In this document: piece after piece, positions 54,288 to 64,000 of the stretch
Numbering within the stretch: the stretch's first letter is position 1
Layout of the letters: the number at the start of each line of letters is the position of its first letter
DNA from: Nitrospirales bacterium
GTDB taxonomy: Bacteria > Nitrospirota > Nitrospiria > Nitrospirales > UBA8639
Reading direction: 5' to 3'
NCBI GenBank assembly: GCA_029261355.1
Contig: JAJDBM010000040.1
Span: 109,718 to 173,717, forward strand
DNA length: 64,000 nt
Position numbers and translations under genes: made by a program
The notes under the pieces: model-generated
Seen by the model: the letters and a program-made list of their open reading frames with translations, nothing else
Databases searched by the model: none
What the model was told of the DNA's origin: nothing

Positions 54288-54729
54288 GGCTAATGACCCT
54301 TACCTGCCCACCGACTTTTTCAATTTGTTCACGTGCAGATTCACTAAACTTATGCGCTTCAATGATTAAGGAATGAGATAATTCACCGTCACCAAGGATT
54401 TTAATTCTTTTTGAACGTCCCTTGTAAAGTCCAGCCTCTCTCATCATGTCAGGAGAAACCGTCGTCCCCTCTTTAAAGGATGACAAAGACTTTAAATTAA
54501 CTATCTCATACTGAATACGAAAAATATTAGTAAATCCTCTTTTGGGAAGACGCCTTGCTAATGGGGTCTGACCCCCTTCGAATCCAGCCTGGTTCTTAAG
54601 CCCTGATCTAGCGAGTAACCCTTTATGTCCCTTACCAGATGTTTTCCCTCTACCTGAACCTGGTCCTCGACCGAGTCGTTTACTTTTCTTTTTTGAGCCA
54701 GGACTTGGCGATAATTCATGAAGCCTCAT
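54280..54729 (-). CDS. rplO: 50S ribosomal protein L15
   Basis: 149 residues; opening [20 protein letters not shown] and the glycine/basic [12 protein letters not shown] segment are diagnostic. Overlaps rpmD by 4 bases and secY by 8. Confidence 0.98.
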   Translation of the reverse strand: MRLHELSPSPGSKKKSKRLGRGPGSGRGKTSGKGHKGLLARSGLKNQAGFEGGQTPLARRLPKRGFTNIFRIQYEIVNLKSLSSFKEGTTVSPDMMREAGLYKGRSKRIKILGDGELSHSLIIEAHKFSESAREQIEKVGGQVRVISRA

Positions 54730-54938
54730 AGACGCGTTACCTCAATAAGATGCTTGACTTTATCTATTAGTCCACGAACTTGTGCAGTATCAGGACGTTG
54801 AACTGTATGGTGCATTCTTCGTAACCCTAAACTTTTCAAAATAGTGCGCACTTTTCTGGTTGTACCGATTGAACTTCGTTTTTGTTGGATACTAAATATT
54901 GAATCAGTTCCTGTATTACCTGAGGCTTCCATTTTCAT
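54726..54938 (-). CDS. rpmD: 50S ribosomal protein L30
   Basis: 70 residues, with a short extra head before the L30 core ([36 protein letters not shown]). Overlaps rpsE and rplO by 4 bases each. Confidence 0.95.
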   Translation of the reverse strand: MKMEASGNTGTDSIFSIQQKRSSIGTTRKVRTILKSLGLRRMHHTVQRPDTAQVRGLIDKVKHLIEVTRL

Positions 54939-55447
54939 CCTACCTTCGGAATAATATCCGTCATTTCATGGTCCTGTTTACGCACCTGTCTCACCTGTTG
55001 AGGATCACGTAATTGCATAAGGCCTTCTAATGCCGCTCTTACCGCATTAAATGGATTCCCTCTTCCTAGTGTCTTCGCAACAATATTATGAGTGCCAGCA
55101 ACTTCGAGCAAGGCCCTCACTGCACCACCAGCAATAATACCTGTTCCTTTTTTTGCTGGTTTCAACAAAACATGCTCGGCACCAAAGCGGCCATGGACTT
55201 CATGTGGGATTGTGTCATTCTTTAAAGGAATATGTATCATTTGTTTCTTGGCATGACCGACAGCCTTGGCAATGGCAGAGGGTACCTCGGTAGCTTTACC
55301 TTTTCCAACACCAACCCAACCCTCTCCATCTCCTACAACTACTAGCGCAGAAAAAGAAAATCGCTTTCCGCCCTTTACAACTTTGGCCACTCGATTAATT
55401 ACAACAGGCTTGTCTCTTAAATTTAACTCGTCAACATTAACTCGCAC
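54935..55447 (-). CDS. rpsE: 30S ribosomal protein S5
   Basis: 170 residues: double-stranded RNA-binding segment ([19 protein letters not shown]) and the C-terminal fold ([18 protein letters not shown]). Contributes to decoding accuracy. Confidence 0.98.
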   Translation of the reverse strand: MRVNVDELNLRDKPVVINRVAKVVKGGKRFSFSALVVVGDGEGWVGVGKGKATEVPSAIAKAVGHAKKQMIHIPLKNDTIPHEVHGRFGAEHVLLKPAKKGTGIIAGGAVRALLEVAGTHNIVAKTLGRGNPFNAVRAALEGLMQLRDPQQVRQVRKQDHEMTDIIPKVG

Positions 55448-55533
55448 TCAATAAACTCCTCTCATAACTCCCGTGAATAAGCCTTAATACTTTAAGAATT
55501 TCTCAACGGGAGTTTAATGATCAAAACTGAAGT

Positions 55534-55899
55534 CTAAAATACTAATCCACCGGTCCTTGCGGCATCGGCCAATGCTCTCACACGACCATGATACATCCTG
55601 CCAGAACGATCAAATACTATCTTTTCCAAAGAAATAGACTTTGCACGTTCAGCCAATAATGTACCCACCCTTTGGGCCGCGTCAATATTTCCACCACTCT
55701 GGTCAGATTTCCTTAACTCAGGGTCACGAGATGACGCTGAAGTCAATGTCTTTCCTGAATCATCATCTATTATCTGTGCGTAAATATGACTATTGCTTCG
55801 ATAGACACTCAATCGAGGGCGAACTGGAGTTCCAACAACTCGCTTCCTTACCCTCGCCTTTCTTCTTATTAGTCCTCGTCTTTTTAAGTAAGCATCCAT
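55534..55899 (-). CDS. rplR: 50S ribosomal protein L18
   Basis: 121 residues; [21 protein letters not shown] and the end [20 protein letters not shown] are typical. Binds 5S rRNA. Confidence 0.98.
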   Translation of the reverse strand: MDAYLKRRGLIRRKARVRKRVVGTPVRPRLSVYRSNSHIYAQIIDDDSGKTLTSASSRDPELRKSDQSGGNIDAAQRVGTLLAERAKSISLEKIVFDRSGRMYHGRVRALADAARTGGLVF

Positions 55900-55908
55900 G
55901 AGTAAGTC

Positions 55909-56448
55909 CTACTTTTTTCCAGCCTTTCCGGCTTTTTTGCGAAGTATCTCTCCACTATATTTAATACCCTTTTGCTTATAAACATCTGGAGATTTTACTT
56001 GTCTAATTTTTGCAGCAACTTGAGTAACTAACCTTTTATCAATTCCTCGAAGTGAGACTACTGTTTGCTTCTCTACCGTAGCAGTAACACCATCTGGCAA
56101 AACAAGTGAAACCGGGTGCGAATATCCAACATTAAATGATAATGCCTGGCCTTCGATTTGGGCCCGATAGCCAACTCCAGTCAGCTCCATTGTTCTTTCA
56201 TACCCTTTAAGAACACCATCAATTTGATTAGATAATTCTGCACGAGTCAGCCCATGAAGGGCACGAACATGCGTATCTTCACTATCCCTATTAACGTTCA
56301 TAACCCCACCATCCACTGAAACAGTAAGACCTTCAGGTAATGGCCAAGTCACTTTACCAAGGGGACCCTTAATTGAGACTTCAGGGTGATTCACACTCAC
56401 TTCTACACCAGAAGGAATAGTTATCGGTTTTCTTCCAATTCTAGACAT
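55909..56448 (-). CDS. rplF: 50S ribosomal protein L6
   Basis: 179 residues from the ATG at 56448 (MSRIGRKPITIPSGVEV), preceded by GGAGG at 11 bases; a longer frame to 56484 lacks homology. GVGYRAQ and PDVYKQKGIKYSGE confirm the family. Confidence 0.98.
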   Translation of the reverse strand: MSRIGRKPITIPSGVEVSVNHPEVSIKGPLGKVTWPLPEGLTVSVDGGVMNVNRDSEDTHVRALHGLTRAELSNQIDGVLKGYERTMELTGVGYRAQIEGQALSFNVGYSHPVSLVLPDGVTATVEKQTVVSLRGIDKRLVTQVAAKIRQVKSPDVYKQKGIKYSGEILRKKAGKAGKK

Positions 56449-56546
56449 TTGCGCAACGCGCCTCCACGGAAATGAAAAACACAACTTGGTAATAAATAGT
56501 TGGCATAAAATAGTCCTAATAATACTTAAAAATTAAACACCGTTCA

Positions 56547-56951
56547 TTACCAAATATGACATAGGACTTCACCACCAACCCCTCGCTGCCTTGAATCATA
56601 ATCACTCATTACACCATTAGGAGTTGTTAAAATTGCTACTCCCAATCCGTTCATTACACGTGGGATCTCATTTTTCCCAACGTATACACGCTTTCCAGGC
56701 TTACTAATTCGCTTGATACCTGTAATAAATGATTTCTTTTGACGCGTAGGGAAATACCGAAGCTGTACCTCTAATGTTGGGTGATCGGTCCCATCAATGG
56801 ACTCATAATGCTTAATAAAACCCTCAGCTTTGAATATTCTAAGAATTTCAATTTTCATTTTTGATGAGGGCATACGAACCTTCTCATGCCCACGCCCACC
56901 CGCATTAATTATCCTAACAAAAAGGTCCGCAATTGGGTCAGTCATTGACAT
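56547..56951 (-). CDS. rpsH: 30S ribosomal protein S8
   Basis: 134 residues; DPIADLFVRIINA and the C-terminal GVMSDYDSRQRGVGGEVLCHIW are characteristic (key GVGGEVL). Two possible ATGs, two codons apart. Key 16S binder and usual repressor of the spc operon. Confidence 0.98.
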   Translation of the reverse strand: MSMTDPIADLFVRIINAGGRGHEKVRMPSSKMKIEILRIFKAEGFIKHYESIDGTDHPTLEVQLRYFPTRQKKSFITGIKRISKPGKRVYVGKNEIPRVMNGLGVAILTTPNGVMSDYDSRQRGVGGEVLCHIW

Positions 56952-57021
56952 TATTTACACCTAACTCTTACAAATTTTCCTAGATTATTCATATTCAGCA
57001 ATTAGCTATTCACAAACACTT

Positions 57022-57207
57022 CTACCAACTTGATTTCGTTACTCCAGGTATATCTCCTTGCAAACTTAGGAGACGAAAACAAATACGGCACATCCTGAAA
57101 CGACGAAGGAACCCCCTCACTCTTCCGCAACAAGGACAGCGGTTGTACGACCGAACATCAAACTTTGGCTTCTTGGCTGATTTATTGCGCAGAGCAAGTC
57201 TTGACAT
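57022..57207 (-). CDS. rpsN: 30S ribosomal protein S14 type Z (zinc-binding)
   Basis: 61 residues, the short zinc form: [20 protein letters not shown] supplies four cysteines. With S4, L36 and adenylate kinase it shows a preference for zinc-containing forms in this genome. Confidence 0.98.
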   Translation of the reverse strand: MSRLALRNKSAKKPKFDVRSYNRCPCCGRVRGFLRRFRMCRICFRLLSLQGDIPGVTKSSW

Positions 57208-57243
57208 GAAAACTTTCCCCTTTTCCTAACTTATAATACTTTT

Positions 57244-57855
57244 TTACGAAGCTCTAAAAGGCATACCTAAATGACTTAAAAGCGATCTTGCTTCATCATT
57301 TCTCTTGGCAGTCGTGACAATAGTGATATCCATTCCGTGAATAGATGTCACCTCATCGTATTTAATTTCTGGAAATGTTAATTGCTCTTTTAAACCTAAG
57401 GTATAATTGCCACAACCATCAAACGCCTTAGGAGAAACTCCCCTGAAATCTCGAATCCTTGGAAGTGCAATATTCATTAGGCGATCAAGAAATTCATGCA
57501 TCCTATTTCCACGTAAAGTCACCTTTGCTCCAATTGGCATACCCTCTCGAAGCTTAAACCCAGCTATTGCCTTCTTTGCCCTAGTCATTACTGGCTTTTG
57601 CCCAGTAATTTGGTTTAATTCAGCAATTGCACCCTCTAACAACTTTACATTTTGAACAGCAGCCCCCATGCCAACATTAAGAACAACCCTATCAAGTCGA
57701 GGTACCTGCATAGCATTTTTGTAAGAATAATCTTTTTGCATTGCGGCTATCACATGCTCATGATACTTGGTCTTAAGTCTTGGGATATAACGGCTTTTAT
57801 TCATATCATTACTTGACTGATTATCTTCTCTTGAATCATCCATTTCCGCCTTCAT
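57244..57855 (-). CDS. rplE: 50S ribosomal protein L5
   Basis: 203 residues from the ATG at 57855, which shares a base with the rplX stop. Residues 1-17 form an acidic, polar head not found in most L5 proteins; the conserved part starts at [18 protein letters not shown], so a later start at 57804 is possible but lacks a ribosome site. [21 protein letters not shown] and [11 protein letters not shown] are diagnostic. Binds 5S rRNA. Confidence 0.96.
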   Translation of the reverse strand: MKAEMDDSREDNQSSNDMNKSRYIPRLKTKYHEHVIAAMQKDYSYKNAMQVPRLDRVVLNVGMGAAVQNVKLLEGAIAELNQITGQKPVMTRAKKAIAGFKLREGMPIGAKVTLRGNRMHEFLDRLMNIALPRIRDFRGVSPKAFDGCGNYTLGLKEQLTFPEIKYDEVTSIHGMDITIVTTAKRNDEARSLLSHLGMPFRAS

Positions 57856-58223
57856 CAATCTTTATCCAAAGGTTCATCTGGGGCTTTCTGGTAAACTCTC
57901 ACTTTTCGGCCATCATCAAACATTTTCATTTGAATACGAGAAGGTTTTTGAATGGCCTCACAATAGGGCATTACATTGGAAATTGCTAACGGGGCTTCTT
58001 TTTCCAGTATGCCGCCTTGTTTATTCTGCTGGGTTGGCTTCGTATGACGTTTGACAATATTTATTTTTTCAACCATGACCCGACCAGAATCTAGTTCAAC
58101 TGAAAGAATCTTCCCAATTTTCCCTCGATCTCTACCTGCAATTACCATTACTGAGTCCCCTTTTTTCAGACGACTCCTTCCATGGCTGGCTTTTCCTTTT
58201 TTTCGATTATTCCCTTTAACCAT
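57855..58223 (-). CDS. rplX: 50S ribosomal protein L24
   Basis: 122 residues; the KOW motif is [20 protein letters not shown], followed by [14 protein letters not shown]. Assembly initiator of 50S. No gap to rplN. Confidence 0.97.
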   Translation of the reverse strand: MVKGNNRKKGKASHGRSRLKKGDSVMVIAGRDRGKIGKILSVELDSGRVMVEKINIVKRHTKPTQQNKQGGILEKEAPLAISNVMPYCEAIQKPSRIQMKMFDDGRKVRVYQKAPDEPLDKD

Positions 58224-58592
58224 CTATATTACCTCTGGTGCTAAAGAAATAATTTTCATATATTTTTTCATTCGAAGCTCTCGAGCAACCGGGCCAAATA
58301 TACGTGTACCAATTGGATCACCCTGCGCATTGACCAACACACATGCATTTCTATCAAACTTTATATGTGAACCGTCTTGCCTACGCCGGCCTTTCTTGGT
58401 TCTTACAATTACGGCCTTAACCACATCACCCTTCTTAACCGAAGCCCTTGGTATTGCCTCCTTGACAGAAACTACAATCAAGTCGCCCAATGAACCATAA
58501 CGTCTCCTAGTTCCTCCAAGAACATGAAAACATCGAACGCTTTTCGCGCCAGAATTATCTGCAACATCAAGATAGGTATAATTTTGAATCAT
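58224..58592 (-). CDS. rplN: 50S ribosomal protein L14
   Basis: 122 residues; [19 protein letters not shown] and [11 protein letters not shown] are diagnostic. Forms part of the inter-subunit bridge. Confidence 0.98.
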   Translation of the reverse strand: MIQNYTYLDVADNSGAKSVRCFHVLGGTRRRYGSLGDLIVVSVKEAIPRASVKKGDVVKAVIVRTKKGRRRQDGSHIKFDRNACVLVNAQGDPIGTRIFGPVARELRMKKYMKIISLAPEVI

Positions 58593-58643
58593 AAATAAAC
58601 CTGTTTAACAATCATCCATTTCGAGAAAAACTAAAGAGACACG

Positions 58644-58901
58644 TCATTTTTTAATGATTTCAGCTACACGCCAATTTTTATCTTTACTTAAAGGCCTTGA
58701 CGGCGTAAGTCTAACCCGATCCCCAACCTGACATACATTACCCTCATCATGTGCCTTAAACTTTGTAATCCGACGAATTCGTTTGCCATACAGGGGGTGA
58801 GCGACCTGCCTTGTAACAGCAACAATTACCGTCTTGGTCATTTTATTACTCACTACACTGCCATAGAAATTTTTTGGCTTCTTTCGCATCGTGGTAGTCA
58901 T
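58644..58901 (-). CDS. rpsQ: 30S ribosomal protein S17
   Basis: 85 residues; [20 protein letters not shown] and [16 protein letters not shown] are typical. Primary 16S binder. Confidence 0.97.
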   Translation of the reverse strand: MTTTMRKKPKNFYGSVVSNKMTKTVIVAVTRQVAHPLYGKRIRRITKFKAHDEGNVCQVGDRVRLTPSRPLSKDKNWRVAEIIKK

Positions 58902-58932
58902 AGTTAGTTCAGCCTGCTTCGGTATTCCATCT

Positions 58933-59130
58933 TTATGCTTTGATAATTGTTCGTTGTCTCAAAACTGTCATAACTCGTGCGACATCATGCTTTGCTTCCC
59001 TAATACGCATAGGGTTTTCCATCCTTCCCATTGCCAGCTGACAACGGAAGTGAAATAATTCCTCTTTCAGTTTCTTTACTTTTTCGATTAGCTCTGACTC
59101 TTCCAAGTCTTTTAGTTCGCTAACATTCAC
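58933..59130 (-). CDS. rpmC: 50S ribosomal protein L29
   Basis: 65 residues, two-helix protein: [20 protein letters not shown] and [19 protein letters not shown]. Located near the exit tunnel. Confidence 0.97.
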   Translation of the reverse strand: MNVSELKDLEESELIEKVKKLKEELFHFRCQLAMGRMENPMRIREAKHDVARVMTVLRQRTIIKA

Positions 59131-59148
59131 TAGAGTAACCCCATATAT

Positions 59149-59568
59149 TTATATTGCGATTTCGCCACGTACGACAAATTTAGTTGCAATAGGAAGTTTA
59201 TGACCAGCCAACCTTAATGCTTCCTGAGCAACAACTTTTGTGACATCATCCATTTCATAGAGAATCCGGCCAGGCTTAACTACTGCAACCCAGAACTCTG
59301 GATTCCCTTTCCCTTTTCCCATTCGAACCTCTGCTGGCTTCTTTGTAACAGGTTTATCTGGAAAAACTCGAGTCCAAATACGCCCACCACGCTTAACATG
59401 CCGTGTCATTGCAATTCGTGCTGCCTCGAGTTGCCTAGCTGTAATACGACCAGGCTCCATCGCCTTTAACCCAAACTGACCAAGGGTAATATTTCCACCT
59501 TTATAGGCTTTCCCTCGCATTCTACCTTTTTGGACTTTTCTAAATTTTACACGTTTTGGGGCTAACAT
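59149..59568 (-). CDS. rplP: 50S ribosomal protein L16
   Basis: 139 residues; opening [19 protein letters not shown] and [20 protein letters not shown] are diagnostic. Needed for peptidyl-transferase centre maturation. Confidence 0.98.
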   Translation of the reverse strand: MLAPKRVKFRKVQKGRMRGKAYKGGNITLGQFGLKAMEPGRITARQLEAARIAMTRHVKRGGRIWTRVFPDKPVTKKPAEVRMGKGKGNPEFWVAVVKPGRILYEMDDVTKVVAQEALRLAGHKLPIATKFVVRGEIAI

Positions 59569-59627
59569 CTTCTACTTCCTTATCTACCCAATGGATACAT
59601 CCGCCAAGCTGCAAGAAAAGTTAAATA

Positions 59628-60293
59628 CTACAAAAAACCAAGAGTGGAGTCAGACTTTTCAACAGAAGGGACTAGGGCTTCACCTTTAAAAATCCAAGCC
59701 TTCACTCCGATTATTCCCATTGCCGTTTTCGCTTCGGCAAAACCATACTCAACATCTGCCCTTAAAGTATGAAGAGGAACCCTACCCTCTCGATACCATT
59801 CCGTTCGAGCAATTTCATTACCGCCTAAACGACCAGCACAATAGACTCGAATTCCTAAAGCGCCAAGACGCAAAGCAGAGGCAACGCTACGCTTTAAGGC
59901 TCTCCGAAATGAAACTCGCTTTTCAAGTTGTGTTGCAATATTTTCGGCTACAAGCTGCGCATCAAGTTCAGGCTTTTTTATTTCCTTAACCGTTACATAA
60001 ACTTCGTTGCCATATTGTTGCTCAAGGGAAGATTTTAACTTATCGACTTCTGCCCCCTTACGACCGATGATAATACCTGGTCGTGCAGTATGAATGATTA
60101 CCTTAACCTGATTACCAGAGCGTTCAATTTCCACCCGAGAAATTCCAGCGTGATACAACCGCTTTTTAACAATCCCTCGAATAGAAAGATCTTGATGCAA
60201 GAGTTTAGTATAATCTTTCTTGGCATACCATCGCGAATTCCATGTTCGAGTATAGCCAAGCCTAAAACCGAATGGATGGGTTTTTTGACCCAT
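59628..60293 (-). CDS. rpsC: 30S ribosomal protein S3
   Basis: 221 residues; [18 protein letters not shown], the KH motif [16 protein letters not shown], and [20 protein letters not shown] (key [12 protein letters not shown]). Lines the mRNA entry. Confidence 0.98.
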   Translation of the reverse strand: MGQKTHPFGFRLGYTRTWNSRWYAKKDYTKLLHQDLSIRGIVKKRLYHAGISRVEIERSGNQVKVIIHTARPGIIIGRKGAEVDKLKSSLEQQYGNEVYVTVKEIKKPELDAQLVAENIATQLEKRVSFRRALKRSVASALRLGALGIRVYCAGRLGGNEIARTEWYREGRVPLHTLRADVEYGFAEAKTAMGIIGVKAWIFKGEALVPSVEKSDSTLGFL

Positions 60294-60345
60294 TTTTACC
60301 TCACTAACTTTAAGACAGAAATAACAAAAGAGCCACTAAAATGAT

Positions 60346-60690
60346 CTACGCAGGGCCCAGGACAAGTGTAATATGACTTGTTCGCTTTAAAATTGGGTTC
60401 GCCCGTCCCATTGACCTAGCACGAAACCTTTTAAACACAGGTCCACCATCGACAAATGCTTTAACAATTTTAAGTGAGTCAGGATCGCCTAATTCTTTTT
60501 GACCTGCATTAGCAACTGCGGATTGCAAAACTTGTTCAACCACCCTCGCAGCAGCTCTATGCGTATATCGCAATAGATGCAATGCCTCCTGAGCCTGTCG
60601 CCCACGAACCATATTGACAACTTCCCTCGCTTTTCGAGGGGTAATCCTCACATGACGCAAAAGAGCCCGTGCCTCAGCCACAACTTCCAC
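60346..60690 (-). CDS. rplV: 50S ribosomal protein L22
   Basis: 114 residues; ALLRHVRITPRKAREVVNMV and RARSMGRANPILKRTSHITLV are typical. Its loop lines the exit tunnel. Confidence 0.98.
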   Translation of the reverse strand: MEVVAEARALLRHVRITPRKAREVVNMVRGRQAQEALHLLRYTHRAAARVVEQVLQSAVANAGQKELGDPDSLKIVKAFVDGGPVFKRFRARSMGRANPILKRTSHITLVLGPA

Positions 60691-60741
60691 CTCGCAGTAC
60701 CAAAACTATCTTCATATCGACCACCTTGAATACAAAATAAT

Positions 60742-61029
60742 TTACTTTAAAGCTACGCCCTTCGCAGTCTTTGCAGCACCATGCCCCTTAAAAAGGCGTG
60801 TAGGAGAGAATTCACCCAATTTATGCCCAACCATATTCTCTGATATATAGACTGGGATAAACTTCCTACCATTATGAACTCCAAATGTGTGGCCGATCAT
60901 ATCCGGAACAATCGTCGACCTTCTTGACCACGTCTTTATTAACTTTGACTCTCTGGAGTCGTTCATCTTTTCTACTTTTTCAAGCAGATGATCATCAATA
61001 AATGGACCTTTATGTACAGACCTTGGCAT
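60742..61029 (-). CDS. rpsS: 30S ribosomal protein S19
   Basis: 95 residues; [19 protein letters not shown] and [20 protein letters not shown] are diagnostic. Confidence 0.98.
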   Translation of the reverse strand: MPRSVHKGPFIDDHLLEKVEKMNDSRESKLIKTWSRRSTIVPDMIGHTFGVHNGRKFIPVYISENMVGHKLGEFSPTRLFKGHGAAKTAKGVALK

Positions 61030-61037
61030 TCAGTTCC

Positions 61038-61880
61038 TCACTTGCCCTTTTTAGACTTTCTACGGGAAATAATAAACTTCGAAGATTGATTATTACGTTT
61101 CCGAGTTTTATAACCTTTCGTAGGGACACCCCACGGAGATACAGGATGGGGATTACCTTGCCCAGACTTTCCCTCTCCACCACCATGAGGATGGTCAACC
61201 GGATTCATGACAACACCCCTGACATGAGGTCGTCGCCCCTTCCAAACCGAGCGTCCAGCCTTACCTACGGAAACATTAGAATGGTCACCATTACCAACTT
61301 GACCTACAGTTGCCATACAAGTGCCCAATATTCTTCGCATCTCACCAGAGGCCAGACGAATTTGAACATACAAACCCTCACGACCCATTACCTGCGCTAA
61401 TGTACCAGCACTTCGAACTAACTGCGCCCCTTTACCTGGACGAAGTTCAATATTATGAATGATTGATCCGAGCGGCATAGACATAAGAGGAAGTGCATTA
61501 CCAGGACGAATCTCTGATTGAGGACCCGACTGGATTCTGTCACCGACCCCAACACCATCAGGAGCAAGAATGTACCGCTTCTCTCCATCTAAGTAATGCA
61601 AGAGAGCAATTCTTGCTGACCGATTGGGATCATACTCGATACTCGCAACCTTGGCATCTACCCCAACTTTTTCCCTTTTAAAATCAATTTTCCTGAGAAG
61701 CCGCTTATGTCCCCCACCACGAAAGCGGGAAGTAATTCTCCCCCTATTATTTCGACCACCTGACTTTGATAGCCCTACAGTCAAGCTCTTATCTGGTCGT
61801 TTTTTAGTGATTCCTTCGCTGGACAAAGAGGTCATACCTCTTCTGCCTGGTGACGTTGGTTTATATACTTTTATTGACAT
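61038..61880 (-). CDS. rplB: 50S ribosomal protein L2
   Basis: 280 residues; [19 protein letters not shown], and [13 protein letters not shown] with the histidine important for peptidyl transfer. Complete length. Confidence 0.98.
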   Translation of the reverse strand: MSIKVYKPTSPGRRGMTSLSSEGITKKRPDKSLTVGLSKSGGRNNRGRITSRFRGGGHKRLLRKIDFKREKVGVDAKVASIEYDPNRSARIALLHYLDGEKRYILAPDGVGVGDRIQSGPQSEIRPGNALPLMSMPLGSIIHNIELRPGKGAQLVRSAGTLAQVMGREGLYVQIRLASGEMRRILGTCMATVGQVGNGDHSNVSVGKAGRSVWKGRRPHVRGVVMNPVDHPHGGGEGKSGQGNPHPVSPWGVPTKGYKTRKRNNQSSKFIISRRKSKKGK

Positions 61881-61922
61881 ATAGTTATTCGAATTTTACA
61901 GGTTTAAAATTAATTACGACGA

Positions 61923-62222
61923 TTAAGCGCTTTCGTACAGATCAACCTTTTCACCCTCAATAAGGGTAATGATTGCCTTTTTCCAGTTTGCACGCCTACC
62001 AACAAAACGTCCTTGTCTTTTTGGCTTACCTTTAACATTCATGACATTGACAGACTTTACCTTAACCTTCAACACAGCCTCAACAGCTTGACCAATATCA
62101 ATCCTAGTGGCTCTATTACTTACAACAAATGAGACGCAATTCTTCTTGTCACGCAAGGATGTTATTTTTTCAGTAAGGAGTGGACGAATTAATATGTCAT
62201 GCGGATTATTATTCATGACCAA
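61923..62222 (-). CDS. rplW: 50S ribosomal protein L23
   Basis: 99 residues; DILIRPLLTEKIT and VKSVNVMNVKGKPKRQGRF are typical. Docking site for trigger factor and SRP. Overlaps rplD by 10 bases. Confidence 0.97.
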   Translation of the reverse strand: MVMNNNPHDILIRPLLTEKITSLRDKKNCVSFVVSNRATRIDIGQAVEAVLKVKVKSVNVMNVKGKPKRQGRFVGRRANWKKAIITLIEGEKVDLYESA

Positions 62223-62836
62223 TACTCCTGCACACGTTCAACTTCACTCTGTACGATCAATAGCTTTTCAAAGCGCAAAACATCGTAAACATTTAAATCT
62301 TCGACTTTTGCTAACTTTACTTTTTCAATATTCCTGGCAGCACGCTCTAATCCCAAATACCCGTCACCAACAACTATTAGAACGTTCCGTGATAAACCCA
62401 ACAAAGATAATGCGCTAAAAAGATGTTTCGTCTTTTGCTCTGGAATGACTAAATCTGGAACAATAACCACATCGCCAGATACAACCTTCGAAGATAAAGC
62501 CACCCTCAAAGCGGATCGATACACTTTCTTGGGAATACGATAACTATAGTCTCTTGGCTTAGGACCAAAGACGATTCCACCACCACGCCATATTGGTGAG
62601 CGAACAGAACCAGCTCGAGCTCTACCCGTATGCTTTTGCTTCCATGGCTTCCTGCCTGACCCAGAAACCTCACCCCTACCACGAGTGGATGATGTTCCCT
62701 GCCTAAATGATGCCTGTTGCATCACAACTGCACTATGCAATAAATGCCGATCAACAGGAGCCCCAAAAACCTTTTCGCTTAGTTCAACCGAACCAACCGA
62801 CTCTCCACTTGAACTTGTAATGTTATAGCTTGGCAT
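62213..62836 (-). CDS. rplD: 50S ribosomal protein L4
   Basis: 207 residues; GEVSGSGRKPWKQKHTGRAR and GGGIVFGPKPRDYSYRIPKK confirm it. In E. coli it also represses the S10 operon. Confidence 0.98.
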   Translation of the reverse strand: MPSYNITSSSGESVGSVELSEKVFGAPVDRHLLHSAVVMQQASFRQGTSSTRGRGEVSGSGRKPWKQKHTGRARAGSVRSPIWRGGGIVFGPKPRDYSYRIPKKVYRSALRVALSSKVVSGDVVIVPDLVIPEQKTKHLFSALSLLGLSRNVLIVVGDGYLGLERAARNIEKVKLAKVEDLNVYDVLRFEKLLIVQSEVERVQEYWS

Positions 62837-62840
62837 TGGC

Positions 62841-63467
62841 CTATTGTTCCTTCTGGAGTTTATTTATCACAACAAGAGAACCAATACTTCCAGGGACAGA
62901 ACCGGATATAAACAACAAATTTTCCTCTGGGCGCACAGCCACAACCCTTAATCCCTGAACGGTGATTCGCTTGCTCCCCATCTGCCCAGGCAAAGCCTTA
63001 TTCTTCCACACCCTTGACGGATAAGAGGCATTCCCGATTGAACCAGGCGCGCGATGAAACATCGAACCATGGGTAGCAGGTCCACCCGCGTAATTATGAC
63101 GCTTCATGACACCCTGAAAACCCTTACCCTTTGAGGTTCCTTGAACAAAAACATCTTCTCCTTCAGAGAAAATATCCACACCAAAGAGATCACCGACTTG
63201 ACACTTCCCTAAAATCGAAAACTCTCTTAAATGCTTCCATAGCTTAGACTTACCAGCACGCAAATGACCAAGCTCAGCCTTATTTAACTTTTTCTCTGCA
63301 ATTTCCTGAAAACCAATCTGAGCGACTTCATATCCATCTTTCTTTACTGTTTTCACCTGAGCCACACCACATGGCCCTGCCTCAACAACAGTAACAGGAA
63401 GCAAACGACGACGCTCATCGAATATTTGAATCATGCCTAATTTCTTACCCATTAAACCGGAAATCAT
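62841..63467 (-). CDS. rplC: 50S ribosomal protein L3
   Basis: 208 residues with ATG start at 63467 (MISGLMGKKLGMIQIFDE), behind GGAGCGGG; the frame upstream begins only with TTG. RHNYAGGPATHGSMFHRAPG and GNASYPSRVWKNKALPGQMG are diagnostic. Confidence 0.98.
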   Translation of the reverse strand: MISGLMGKKLGMIQIFDERRRLLPVTVVEAGPCGVAQVKTVKKDGYEVAQIGFQEIAEKKLNKAELGHLRAGKSKLWKHLREFSILGKCQVGDLFGVDIFSEGEDVFVQGTSKGKGFQGVMKRHNYAGGPATHGSMFHRAPGSIGNASYPSRVWKNKALPGQMGSKRITVQGLRVVAVRPEENLLFISGSVPGSIGSLVVINKLQKEQ

Positions 63468-63526
63468 AACGTTATCCCGCTCCAAATATGACTTAACAAA
63501 AAATGAAGTCTAAAACACCAGCATAT

Positions 63527-63838
63527 CTATAATTTAATTTCTACATCGACCCCAGCAGCAAGATTCAGCTTCATTAAAGCATCCATCGTCTCAGGGGTTG
63601 GCTCTTTAATATCCAATAGACGCTTATGCGTTCTAATCTCAAATTGCTCCCGCGACTTCTTATCGCAATGGGTAGCCCTCTGAACGGTAAACTTTTCAAT
63701 ACGAGTAGGCAATGGTACTGGGCCTGCTATCCTAGCCCCACTTCGCATTACAGTATCGACAATTTCCCGCACGGACTGATCCAAGATGCGGTAATCAAAA
63801 CCCTTCAACCTAATTCGTATTCTCCGCTCTCCATTCAC
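63527..63838 (-). CDS. rpsJ: 30S ribosomal protein S10
   Basis: 103 residues; [20 protein letters not shown] and [19 protein letters not shown] are typical. First ribosomal gene of the S10 cluster; also the NusE antitermination factor. Directly follows tuf (25 bases). Confidence 0.98.
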   Translation of the reverse strand: MNGERRIRIRLKGFDYRILDQSVREIVDTVMRSGARIAGPVPLPTRIEKFTVQRATHCDKKSREQFEIRTHKRLLDIKEPTPETMDALMKLNLAAGVDVEIKL

Positions 63839-63863
63839 CGTATTAAGACCCCTCTTTCCAGTC

Positions 63864-64000
63864 TCAGGCTAAGATTTCCGTGACGACGCCGGCTCCCACT
63901 GTCCGACCCCCCTCACGCACTGCAAACCGCACCCCTTGCTCCATCGCAATCGGGGCGATCAATTCCCCCGTAAACGACACATTATCCCCCGGCATCACCA
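63864..64000 (-). CDS. tuf: Elongation factor Tu (C-terminal end only)
   Basis: The last 44 codons, reading [20 protein letters not shown], then [20 protein letters not shown] and a stop: the end of EF-Tu domain 3. The rest lies beyond the window. The piece has 61% GC (84 of 137 bases), whereas adjoining rpsJ is near 45%. Confidence 0.97.
   Translation of the reverse strand, partial: VMPGDNVSFTGELIAPIAMEQGVRFAVREGGRTVGAGVVTEILA

Noticed and set aside
1..64000. CRISPR arrays, rRNA and tRNA genes
   Set aside because: No regularly spaced repeats, rRNA signatures or convincing cloverleaf sequences were seen on either strand; a tRNA scan would be needed to be certain.

Overview
The window looks like a piece of a diderm, LPS-bearing bacterial chromosome of moderate GC (about 45-47% by eye). 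The TonB/Exb and Lpt genes, a type IV pilus alignment block, sigma-54, GlnD, the gene order of the S10-spc-alpha cluster and several small zinc-ribbon proteins are most consistent with a Nitrospira-like member of Nitrospirota. That placement is inference; there is no rRNA or marker search behind it.

Layout. 1-0.8 kb: the end of an ExbB-ExbD pair. 1.2-5.1 kb: a secreted DUF885 protein and a PepSY-TM protein on the minus strand. 5.2-8.2 kb: a mobile patch with a frameshifted IS630-type remnant, a membrane protein/XRE regulator pair behind a promoter bracketed by two matching palindromes, and an IS3-family element with a canonical T TTT TTA frameshift site. 8.2-30.2 kb: an iron island with bacterioferritin-associated ferredoxin, a decapitated bacterioferritin copy, a haem-type TonB receptor coupled to a membrane/aminopropyltransferase/TPR fusion, small secreted, PepSY and STAS proteins, a MotA/ExbB-like + DUF2149 + membrane-anchored CobN-like trio resembling HmuU-HmuV-HmuS, a di-haem c-type protein, a PIN-TRAM protein, an intact bacterioferritin and thioredoxin-fold proteins. 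At least eight Fur-box-like sites (13-16 of 19 matches to the classical 19-mer) lie in front of these units. Five of them are preceded 34-42 bases upstream by a second shared element (TCTGGA...TGAACAT). 30.6-31.4 kb: a decayed receiver-HPt module.

31.5-64 kb is one long minus-strand housekeeping block. In transcription order: tuf (3' end), the complete S10-spc-alpha ribosomal cluster with secY, adk, map, infA and rpoA; lptC-lptA-lptB; rpoN; rapZ; pilM-N-O-P, followed by a lone AMIN domain where the PilQ secretin is expected; aroC; aroB; a GAF-GAF-ANTAR protein; nadE; glnD.

The most striking observation is the 173-base leader between the ANTAR gene and nadE. It holds two 16-nt hairpins with hexaloops carrying A at position 1 and G at position 4, the known ANTAR-protein target. 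The second hairpin overlaps the 5' arm of a strong intrinsic terminator whose eight-T tract runs directly into the nadE start codon. This reads as a self-contained ANTAR antitermination switch over NAD synthetase and the PII-uridylyltransferase GlnD, an arrangement I do not know to have been described.
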